In this document: positions 55,265 to 64,000 of the stretch, piece after piece | Numbering within the stretch: the stretch's first letter is position 1 | Layout: every line of letters starts with the position of its first letter | Origin: Hyposmocoma kahamanoa | Taxonomy: Eukaryota > Arthropoda > Insecta > Lepidoptera > Cosmopterigidae | NCBI RefSeq assembly: GCF_003589595.1 | Contig: NW_020654748.1 | Location: forward strand, 414,728-478,727 | Length of the DNA: 64,000 nt | Reading direction: 5' to 3' | The notes under the pieces: model-generated | What the model was told of the DNA's origin: nothing | Seen by the model: only the letters and a program-made list of their open reading frames with translations | Databases searched by the model: none | Translations under genes and position numbers: made by a program

Positions 55265-56850
55265 TAAACTCATTATTAAACAATGAAAACCGAACAAAAA
55301 ATATAAAACCAAAAAAGAAACTTATAATTATTGGAACAAAAACAAAGAACAACGCACTGCGTAATTCCATGTCTTAAATAATTAAATATACGATCCCCAT
55401 TTCCTAAAATACCAAACCAATTTTGTTCATGTCATGCAAACAACACTCGTATCGATTAGTAAAAATCGATGCAATTGCTCGTGAACTATGACTTTAAAAA
55501 TCAATCTAGACATGGCACTGCCTATTTTTTATTGACAAATAAATGGCATTAGAAACTACAAGCAGCATTAAATATACATCTATATACTTATTATAATGTC
55601 CGCATGCTGAGACTTGCCGAATGTTCGTCCATTAAGTAATGTACAGTCAACAAAGTTCGAATATCCGCTCCAGTGAAACAAGATTCGTCAATGTGTAGCT
55701 TAATGTGCTGCCGTGTGTACAATTATAGCGACATTGAAGAAAATAGTTCGCGTCATTATCATCACATTGAACATTAAATTCTGAATCGAACTATTTAAAT
55801 GTTTTTCCCTAATTCATAATCCATAAGTATTATTAGTGAAAACTCAGGTTGTATAGAAATTGCCACTAAAAGATATGTATAGTTTCACTGTGTGCAGCCA
55901 TACGTTTGGCATAAAGACATATTGAAGAAGATAAGGTGTTTATTTAAAAATGTAAGAACGTGGTCACTAAAAGGCTATTGACTTTGTCATATGAGGAAAC
56001 ACAAACTCACAAACACACACTCTCACACACTCACTCACTGTCTTGAATTTTATTTATATTTATAATTTTTTGATTTGTATAAACTAACTTTTGGATTAAC
56101 TTTCTCTCATAGCAATCATTCGGGACGCAGTCAATGTTTTATTGATACTTTATCCGTAGGCGGAGGCCTGGAGACCTATAGCACAGGGTATCCTAGTTTA
56201 GGCTCCATCTCTCACAGACAACAAATGTTTTATTACTTAAGAAAGTTTAATTATGGTTGAAATTGTGTGTGAAGGAAATAAATTTATTATTATTATTATT
56301 ATAATACATAATTATTATTTACTCAAACGCACTTTTTTAAGTGCGTTTTTTTAATCACCAAATTAAACTAAGTGCAGTATGTTTCTGTTTAATAAATGTC
56401 ACATGGTTCTAATAAGTCAGCCAATAATTTTAACTTTCACATTGTAAATCAAATAAAAAATGTCTATAAACTCGAAACATCGTAACAAATGAATTATTAA
56501 TGACCAATTGAATCGAGAACTCGTGGTTGCCTCGCAAATTGATTCGCATTTAAAATGATAATTAGATGCTTAAGTTTTGAACACGTCTTGTATTTTCGTT
56601 CACACAATGGGAGTACGATTGTGTTGATTTTTATCTAATAAAACTCATTGTGTAGGGAGAGGCGTTGCGTGGCGTCTCATAATTTATTGAGATAATAATG
56701 GGACGTAATTACTACGCCACATTTTCTTACGTCGATGATGAAAAAGCAATAAACATACCAGAAAGTTCTAATTTATTACGTATATAGAATGTTTTTTTAA
56801 AGGGACAGTACGGGGAACTCCGAAATAATAGAAGATACATGGAAACTGTC
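55265..56850. other. non-coding stretch with simple repeats
   Basis: A CACAC/CTCAC-rich run is at about 55990-56040, a (TTA)n run at about 56281-56302 and a short hairpin AACGCACTT-TTTT-AAGTGCGTT at about 56326-56347. No gene. Confidence 0.4.
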
Positions 56851-56853
56851 TTA

Positions 56854-57028
56854 GGGTCGTATTCCAGAACTCTACTCAATGCTCAAGTCAGGATTTGAGC
56901 AGATTTGAGTTTGATTTCAAGCACTGGAAATACGACCCTAATGGCAGGGACTTGAGTATGATTTTCAGTGCTCACTGCAATACTCATGTCCTGACTTAAG
57001 TATTGAGTAGAGTTCTGGAATACCACCC
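56854..57028. mobile_element. PIF/Harbinger-like MITE (175 bp)
   Basis: Ends GGGTCGTATTCCAGAACTCT and the inverse of GGGTGGTATTCCAGAACTCT; the termini match for more than 40 bp with a few differences. A 3-bp duplication TTA flanks it (56851-56853, 57029-57031). GGG ends and a TTA duplication are characteristic of PIF/Harbinger. An inner end, CTGGAAATACGACCC followed by TAA (to 56941), makes the left half look like an element on its own. Non-coding. Confidence 0.82.
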
Positions 57029-57542
57029 TTAGAAACCATTAAGTTTTTTTGAAAACAATTTGTCGTGCGTGAATTGTCCATAAAAATAATTTTTTTCAGT
57101 GCCGATCGACTCAGTTTCATAAAAGGATCAATTCATTGTATGGAACGAAAAAACCCGAAACAGCAAATTACATAAAATGTTTTTTCATACAAAATTAATA
57201 AAATTAACTATTTTTTTTATGCTGTTACACTCAACTGCTTATAAGGATGATTTCATTGTATGGGACTAAGTCAATGTATGGGACGAATAAAATTGGGACA
57301 ACAGAAGTTACTCAAATTTTATAAAATTATTGTTCATGCAAAATAGGTAAATGTCCTTTATTGCTTGGTTGGATCCGTTTCAACTTACATTTGTAATCAT
57401 TTTTTTGTTTTGTTTTTTCTGTATACATATGTCGCACTGTTAATACAATAGTGTATCAACTCAAAAAGTGTATTTTATCAGAATCGATGAAAAACTAATT
57501 ATTCACTTCCCGTGAAAGATCGTTAAAATTTATGCATTAAGG

Positions 57543-57817
57543 CATTGACTTACAAATGAATGGACGACGGGTCTAATACAAAAACCACGAAAAAAATGTC
57601 CCAAGTCAACCTATTTAAACGTAGTGACATGTAAAGGAATATGAAAAAGCTTTTAAATTGTAATGTCATCGCACTACTGTCTAATTTTGCTTGCTTCGCT
57701 GTCAGTCAAACAAACGAAGACTAAAGCGTGAATGACGCTCTGTATACGATTTTAACGCCCTATAAGTTCGGACACTTTTTAGCGCGGACCCGACGTCCAT
57801 ATAATTGTAAGTCAATG
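57543..57817. mobile_element. hAT-like A MITE, copy 6
   Basis: 275 bp, with a small deletion near 57650. Ends CATTGACTTACAA and TTGTAAGTCAATG. Perfect 8-bp duplication CATTAAGG (57535-57542, 57818-57825). Non-coding. Confidence 0.92.
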
Positions 57818-57829
57818 CATTAAGGTTTA

Positions 57830-58795
57830 TTACACATATCTAAACATTTTCGCAATTGCGCAAATACATTTAAAAATAAAACGGAGAAAATAATTTATTA
57901 TTTTTTAATAAGGATTGTTTCGGCCAGTTATAAGTTATGTAGACAATCTTTTGTTTGTTTTTTACAAAATTCTAACGACAGTTTTATTGACGTTTAGAGA
58001 ATCAAAAATTACGTTCAATAATGATGGAATTTTGATTTCCGCATATTTTGAGTTACATGTAATAGCAGTGCGATGTCTTAATAAGCTGAATAAAAGTTTG
58101 TTTCCTTCTTTCTTCTTTCTGTTTATACATAAAATATGTGTAGTATCAAGTCAAGCCATTCAGGCTACCACGGCTAGTAACTTTCATAAATATTTCTAAA
58201 ACTTTAATAGCAAGAATTTGCTCAGTTTCATAAACTTTCTGTTATCACAAACGGCGTCATTTGTTCTAAATTCCAATTAATGAAAAGAATAGAAAGTCCG
58301 TTTGTTAAAAACAGGTTTTGATGAAGTAACCAAGGAATATTTGAAGAAATTTGGTGTTTCTCCTATTAAGCACAAAAAAGTAACCGACTACAAAAATCTT
58401 TAAACCTCTCTGCTGAAAAGTTGTCATTTTGCAGATGTGACCTTATTACACCACGGGTGCGATGTGTGGCTATTGCAGAAAGTTGCTTAATCATTTCATC
58501 ATCAACAACAACCCAATAAATATCAAACTCATTGCCACGAGTGTGCTCTAACTAGGGGATTTTAAACCTGATACGGATTGACTTAACACGTTTTCCAAGG
58601 TTTGTGAACCTTCTTAGATACGCAGGTTTGATCATAATATTTAAAGAGACCAGGGAAAGAATGATCTAAGTAATTCAAAACACGTTTTGATTTAATACCG
58701 CCATCCAGTTCAATAAACGCTGAGCATATTTTGCCTAAATCAGAAAAAGCTAATACGATGCAATGTCGTGAAAAATTAGCTTTTATTTTTAAATG
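57830..58795. other. non-coding stretch without recognised features
   Basis: AT-rich; a 94-codon frame at 57915-58199 has no recognisable domain. Confidence 0.35.
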
Positions 58796-58802
58796 GTAGA
58801 AA

Positions 58803-59093
58803 CTTAGAATAATAACGCATAGAATGATAGTTTCATATCAAACGAACTGTCACAAGTGAGGCAAAAATCAAATTCATGTAGGCTAGTTTTAGTAGTAGGT
58901 TAATTTTCGCTTTTAGTGAATATTTATATAAAAATACAAGTTGAAACGCGTTACTTCCTTGTGGAATATGATGTTAGTATCTATGTTGACCTTGAGCACT
59001 GAACGCCCGCCCACTCGTGTAGGCCCATTGGGAGCGCTTCATTTGCCTCACTTAGCGTGTGCGGACTAGGTTTCTATGCGTTATTATTCTAAG
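58803..59093. mobile_element. hAT-like B MITE, copy 4 (internally deleted)
   Basis: 291 bp. Perfect terminal inverted repeats CTTAGAATAATAACGCATAG. About 87 bp of the interior is missing relative to copies 1 and 3 (after ATGTTAGTATCTATG). The flanking duplication is GGTAGAAA / GGCAGAAA, one mismatch in 8. Non-coding. Confidence 0.88.
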
Positions 59094-59344
59094 GGCAGAA
59101 AATTCAAAAGTGATTCATAAATGTCTTTTAGTTACGTATACATTTATGTCAACATTGATTTTATTTCTGGTAGTAATATTTAAGAATTGTCCAAATTAAA
59201 AATTATTTATCTACATACTACTCTCAAACTCGTGTCTTGCATACAAAGTTGCTGTAATGCAAAAAAAAAATTGTATATATAAATTTTGCAGGTTGATCTC
59301 ACATCACATTCCCTCCACATACACACACTGGTTTTTACCTATTC

Positions 59345-59799
59345 TTAAGAGGGAGCAGAGGAAAAATTCCTAATCTTCGATTTGATTTTCGAGGGGTATA
59401 TCCACTTTAAAGTTAAAAATAAAATATTGTATGAGTAACTACACGATATATTCAAGCATAGACACTTATCAGAAACATAAAACAATAAAGTTTCCTCGAT
59501 AGATAAAAATCACGAAATGACCTCTAATTTTCACATTTTTTCGATTCATCCTCGAAATGCTGCAGGTTATTAGGACAAAAATTAGACAATTAATTATGTT
59601 TATGCATGATCGAGAACTGTCACTACGGATTTTTTTTATCCCTTTAGTTTTAGAGTTATTCCGCTAAAACGAATTTGGTACTTTTAATTCGCAAAATTCC
59701 ACATCTTCTGTCGCATGTCACGCGAACTTCAGGCATATATTTGTTTCACAAATTCGGGCGGAGCCAACGTCAAAACTTTTTTGGCATGCTCCCTCTTAA
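59345..59799. mobile_element. TTAA-flanked MITE (piggyBac-like)
   Basis: TTAA at 59345-59348 and 59796-59799 flanks a segment that starts GAGGGAGCA and ends TGCTCCCTC, so CTTAAGAGGGAGCA is inverted perfectly at the right end. TTAA duplications are the mark of piggyBac-type insertion. About 447 bp lie between the TTAAs, without coding capacity. The short inverted repeat makes this a good, not certain, call. Confidence 0.72.
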
Positions 59800-60019
59800 G
59801 GTCATGCATCCAAATTAACACCCTTGAAAAGAAATTTAAAATAAATAAAAAGTTTTGACATCTCTTGAATAATCACTCTTTATAAGATACGAGTTTGAGA
59901 AAGTGGGGCATCGATATCATAAATCCTCTATGATGTGCTCAAAAACAAAATATTTTTTTATAAAAAAATTTTTATATGTGAAAATATCATTATTATCACA
60001 TATTAATAACTTCAAATTC

Positions 60020-60250
60020 GATTTTTTTTTTTTTTTTTTTTTTTTTAACGCACACACTCAACATAGCCCCGCACTAGGGAAACCCTGTGTCGCGGGTGCC
60101 ATGGACACACATATAGACAACCACAAATTACACCCAAACTCACGAGAGAAATAAATGTAGGCCATACAAACATTTCTCCCGGCCCGGGAATCGAACCTGG
60201 GACCTCTGCGTGGCAGTCCGGCATGGTAACCGTTCAGCCACGGAGGCAGT
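60020..60250 (-). mobile_element. SINE-1 (tRNA-derived) with a poly(T/A) tail
   Basis: A run of about 27 T (60021-60046) is the A tail of a minus copy. Then come ACACACTCAACATAGCCCCG, the body and the head GGTAACCGTTCAGCCACGGA. The B box (inverse GAATCGAACC) is intact. Its long uninterrupted tail suggests this is one of the youngest copies. Confidence 0.88.
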
Positions 60251-60719
60251 TTTTTAATTATTTTTTAATTATTACATTCAAATTTCGAACATCTCTGAAA
60301 AACAAAAGAATTTGATTCGACCTCAATTCTAATATCACTCGAGATGAAGTTTTATTCAAAATGCAAACAATTGTGACACATTTTACACTCGTAACATACG
60401 GGTCCTGAACGCATCATAGAGAGTTTATAATATGTGCATAGATAAAACACTCATGTGATGTTTTTGTGGATTATTTCCCTGGTCTCTTCATTTCATTTAC
60501 AGCAAGAGGTATCGCTATTGAACATTCATAAATGTACGTAATTTAGAAATTACAGTCATTACATGTCGCCACGAAGTTTCGAGTCGTCGCGTGGACCTTT
60601 TAATAGACAAGCTATCGTTCTCCTACCGATCAGCTACCGCATAAATGTAGATATACCAAAAAATTACTAACCAAATGACATGAAACTTAAAAAATAATAA
60701 TTATAATAACAGTGTTTTC

Positions 60720-61010
60720 TTTTTGGTTTTTAACGATTTTTTTGCCGTAGTGCCATCTGTGAAAAACTTATGTAATTTTTTATTTACTCAGCCAGGTTAC
60801 ATTACAACTACCAGCGGCTGACTACAGGTTTAATGATTGTAATATAATGTATGAAGTTTAACACAATATTTTACCACAATGACATTCAATTACTTTTTTG
60901 TGAAATTATTCCACTAGTTTGTTATAATTATCAATACAAAGATCGAACACTAAAAAAATTCCTTCGATCCGGTTAAATTCGAACCAGCGTCTTCAGCATA
61001 TCAGGCCGAC
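60720..61010 (-). repeat. repeat T, diverged unit
   Basis: Minus-oriented: TTTGCCGTAGTGCCATCTGT, then AATTATTCCACTAGTTTG, AAGATCGAACACTAAAAA, CCTTCGATCCGG and CGTCTTCAGC. The middle is replaced by unrelated sequence. Confidence 0.65.
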
Positions 61011-61014
61011 TTTC

Positions 61015-61930
61015 CATATTCAATAAACTTCATATCATGACAACAATGTTCATATGAACCACGTGCCACATATGTATATCAGAACGTTTCATTTGAAAAA
61101 AGAATGGCCTCAATCATCTTTTAATTTCGATTAAATATTCTAGTATAAGTGGCCAGTGATTCATATGAATTTGAAAAAAGAATTACTCCAATCGTCTTTT
61201 GACTTCGATTAAACGTTCTAATATAAGTGGCCAATCATTTGAACATTGTTATCGTAATTCAACCTTTTTTCAGCGCTTATCTAACTATGCCCATGAGTGT
61301 ATACAATATTAAAATTCAGGGGATCCTAATCAAGGCACCGTGTCCCATTACACGAGCTATTGTGATCGCCAATCTGAATATTTGGCAATTACCACCTGAC
61401 CCGACCTATTTGACCCTTTGCTTTTATTGAAAATTCGGTATTAACTTTAAATTTTGAATGGATAACTCACCACTGTGCTGTAATAGGATAAAACTGAGAA
61501 AAGAAATAGGCGTTTGTTTCGTAGATCCAGAGTTTTATTTTACTTAGAAAAGTTGTTAATATTAATTTATTACATACATGTTTATGCTATCTTACACTAC
61601 GGATGTCTGAAGTGGAATTGAAAAGACAATGACACATCTGATGGCTTCTGAAAAGTCATTCACAGCCCGCTTTGAGTTATCAGAGTTCGAATAATTGGGA
61701 TTTTGAACTATATACCAATAAATAGATATTATTATATTCAAATTCATATGTTTCTTTGCAACACACGGGTTGTAAAAGCGCTATAAGAATGAATTTTAAG
61801 AGGTTTAAAACTATAGAGAAACAATTTACACTAAAGGTTAATACAGCTTATGTGAGCTTGGATGACAATAATTACTGGTAGTGGCCCGTTTAGCCGTAGG
61901 TCTTCTAGACCATTCCAATTTACACTCGCT
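61015..61930. other. non-coding stretch
   Basis: A short direct repeat, ATATAAGTGGCCA, occurs at about 61143 and 61210 with similar flanks (AATCATCTTTTAATTTCGAT / AATCGTCTTTTGACTTCGAT), a tandem duplication of about 68 bp. No gene. Confidence 0.45.
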
Positions 61931-61939
61931 TGAAGAATC

Positions 61940-62205
61940 AGTAGAACTCCTTGTGAAAGAGTTCGTCCAGGGAAATACTGCCACCTTACCTATTTCTGCC
62001 GCCAAGCAGTAATGGAGCATTACTGCGTTCCGGTTTTGAAGGGTAAGGGGTGCTGGTGAAATTACAGACACTTGGGACTTTTCAACTTATGGCTCAGGGC
62101 GATAGGCGCAGAGGCAGCGGACCTCAGATCTTTGCGTTTTAAAGCCCTGAGTTACCACCAGACGCACGACTTGTACGTCCTGTCACTTGATATTATATAA
62201 AAAAA
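61940..62205 (+). repeat. family C repeat copy
   Basis: AGTAGAACTCCTTGTGAAAG ... CTGCCACCTTACCTATTTC ... CATTACTGCGTTCCGG ... TTACCACCAGACGCACGACT ... CTTGATATTATATAAAA. Non-coding. Confidence 0.75.
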
Positions 62206-62224
62206 TATTCTTTCCGATAAACAA

Positions 62225-62400
62225 GCGTAAAGTACCTCAATAATTTTCCAAACAATCCTCCCCCTGGTCTGCTGTGCCAAAACTAAAAATAAGACATAAC
62301 AGAACTATTCCCCTTGCTAAGGAAGTGCGGATGCCGATCGAGGCTTTTGTGATAAAATTAATTGCACTTCTCCCCTCATGCACCCCCTTCCCGCCACCCG
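62225..62400 (+). repeat. dispersed repeat F, uninterrupted copy
   Basis: GTAAAGTACCTCAATAATTT ... GCCGATCGAGGCTTTTGTG ... GCACTTCTCCCCTCATGCAC. It matches the two halves of 41155-41590 and provides the empty site for hAT-like A copy 3. Non-coding. Confidence 0.75.
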
Positions 62401-62769
62401 TCGCTACCCTACCCCTCGTCGATGCACGCTCGTATTATGCTGTCAAAACAAATGTGGCTGATAAGAAAGTTTGGGATTTATTTTATATGAATCTTATAGG
62501 AGGGCTTTCTTTGGGAATCCTATTAATACAGACAAAATGCTCTAAACATACAGGACCGGATATTCCACCCAGACCGTCGTTCTAATGTTGATGTTTAGAA
62601 TTAGGGCGTTTTTATATAAGCCGACACGACACGATATAATTACGATAATTGCGCTGATGATGACCCTAAGTGATTTCGTAATTCTGTATAAATATCATAG
62701 ATGGCGCTGATTTTAATCGATTTACTACCTAATTTTATTTTATTTTCTTTCTATTAGTTATACAGGAAC

Positions 62770-63020
62770 GAGGCTTCCTTTTTTTCACGTCAGGAAGTCC
62801 TCATGGATAACCACCGCCCGAGAGACGCAAAGGTTATGTCGGACTTTTACCGACTCAAAACCTGACCTCCTCCTCCCGGGAATGACGGCAGCGCTCTCAT
62901 ATTCTTCCGCGACTCCGACGGTGAGCGGTTTGACGAGGCACCGAACCCCACTTCGCTTTCCGGGGAGAAATGTGACCTCCCCGTCAGCCGTCATATCTTG
63001 AGAGCCTGACGAGGAACATT
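62770..63020. other. GC-rich patch, possible LINE 3' UTR
   Basis: AGGCTTCCTTTTTTTCACGT, GGAAGTCCTCATGGATAACC, CTCCTCCTCCCGGGAATGAC and GACTCCGACGGTGAGCGG form a GC-rich stretch unlike its surroundings. I associate such sequence with the 3' ends of lepidopteran LINEs, but without a second copy here the call is weak. A 91-codon minus ORF is probably a by-product of the GC content. Confidence 0.3.
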
Positions 63021-63235
63021 TACGTAATACTAAATATTCGTACTTAAAAGAAGGTCTCAACCTTGTATGTGATTTTGTTTATAGTTTTGAGACAAAATAA
63101 AGTATTTCTTATTTAAATGAATCAGATAACGTTCCCACGAGCGTTTCTTGGAAAAAGTCATATCTAATTCAACCTCTAGTGGATATACTAAGTAACATTA
63201 GAGAATATATTAAATTTTTATTGAATTGATATTCA

Positions 63236-63755
63236 ATTATTTTTTGTGAAATTACTCCACTAGTTTGTTATAATTATTAATACAAAGATCGAAATTTTCA
63301 GAAAAAATTCCTTCGATCCGGCCGGATTCGAACCGACGTCTTCTAGCTTACCGTGCCAGACGCTACACCAACTAAGCCACGGAACGACCTAGCGGATCTC
63401 ACGAATTTTTCTATGTGCTTACGTCGTGTCTTTGTATTTGGTTTTTTCAAGGACTTTTTAGTCGTAGCGCCATCTGTGACAAATCTATGAAAGATTTATC
63501 ACCCAGTTAATACCTTTACAGTTACCAGTCCTGGCGAGAGATATCGCTATTCGCTGTATTTGAAATTTTTATTGAATTGATTTTTTTAATTGATTGATTT
63601 TTATTCAATTATTTTTTGTGAAATTACTCCACTAGTTATAATTATTAATACAAAGATCGAACACTCAGAAAAAAATCCTTTTTTTACTTTTTAGTCTTAG
63701 CGCTATCTATGAGAAATCTATGAAAGATTTATCACCCAGAATATATTTAGGAAAA
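63236..63755 (-). repeat. repeat T, two tandem units
   Basis: Minus strand. GTTATAATTATTAATACAAA occurs at about 63267 and again at about 63635, a period of about 369 bp. The left unit carries a complete tRNA-like module (about 63314-63390): on the minus strand GTTCCGTGGCTTAGTTGG (A box) and GTCGGTTCGAATCCGGC (B box, T-stem 5 of 5 pairs). The acceptor-like pair CGTTCCG/CGGATCG matches at 6 of 7. The right unit lacks this module. Non-coding. Confidence 0.8.
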
Positions 63756-63779
63756 CATATTTTCAATTCAACAGCAACA

Positions 63780-64000
63780 TTAAATTTTATCATTGCACCG
63801 CTCGTCACCGGCAGGGAGTCTATACTCACACTTTGGAACCGAGTTCATCTCGTGCTGCACGGTTTCAGAAGAGCTTCCTCTCACGTACTGGAATGAACTT
63901 CCTGAAAAATACAGCATGGAGTCCTTCGAAAGTGATTTGAGGAGGGTCCAAAAGTGTTTGCAACGCGTAGGCGAGCCGTATCTTTGTTTGCTGCCTACTT
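63780..64000 (+). pseudogene. LINE ORF2 C-terminal remnant, runs off the window
   Basis: One frame reads HRQGVYTHTLEPSSSRAARF and QKSFLSRTG, another continues YWNELPEKYSMESFESDLRR, VQKCLQR. This F..SFLPRT...WN.LP......S.F...L pattern is a typical LINE C-terminal tail. A frameshift separates the two parts. Confidence 0.6.

Noticed and set aside
62274..62585. 103-codon open frame
   Set aside because: Its first half lies in repeat F, which is also present and not open at 41155; not a gene.
1..64000. CRISPR arrays, operons, bacterial terminators, rRNA
   Set aside because: Spliced host gene and eukaryotic repeats throughout; no sign of prokaryotic features.

Overview
This is animal nuclear DNA, almost certainly from an insect and most likely a butterfly or moth. 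It is AT-rich, intron-containing and packed with old transposable-element copies. The LINE tails, mariner, BEL/Pao and retroelement ORF1 types are ones I associate with Lepidoptera; that host call is inference from repeat types, not from a marker gene.

Only one host gene is supported: the 3' end of unc-5 (netrin receptor), on the plus strand at about 468-3168. Four consecutive coding exons with phase-consistent splice junctions encode a juxtamembrane stretch, the ZU5 domain, the UPA domain and a C-terminal Death domain. A long 3' UTR follows, probably ending near 4875. The 5' exons (Ig, TSP1 and transmembrane parts) lie outside the window. No other host gene, true tRNA or rRNA was recognised.

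The rest (about 4.9-64 kb) is a palimpsest of mobile elements. (1) Two short DNA-transposon (MITE) families with 8-bp target-site duplications, here called hAT-like A (6 copies, about 270-286 bp) and hAT-like B (4 copies, 291-378 bp); many sit inside other repeats, giving an insertion order. (2) A tRNA-derived SINE with A and B boxes (SINE-1, about 8 copies). (3) A second tRNA-like repeat (repeat T) that occurs in tandem units of about 330-370 bp and flanks the assembly gap. (4) An abundant, roughly 400-bp, SINE-like family (family C, about 16 copies). (5) Broken LINEs: a Jockey/CR1-like family with its typical 3' UTR, and RTE-like ORF2 remnants. (6) Three copies of a retroelement that carries an ORF1-like protein directly followed by a 3' tail, with no reverse transcriptase. 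(7) A mariner transposase pseudogene, BEL/Pao pol fragments, a solo LTR, a Harbinger-like MITE and a TTAA-flanked MITE. (8) An unusual element at 15.2-15.87 kb built from two facing arrays of a 15-16 bp motif, the strongest candidate for something undescribed.

Positions 33828-34227 are exactly 400 N, flanked on both sides by the same 47-bp sequence, which points to an assembly artefact or a collapsed tandem repeat.
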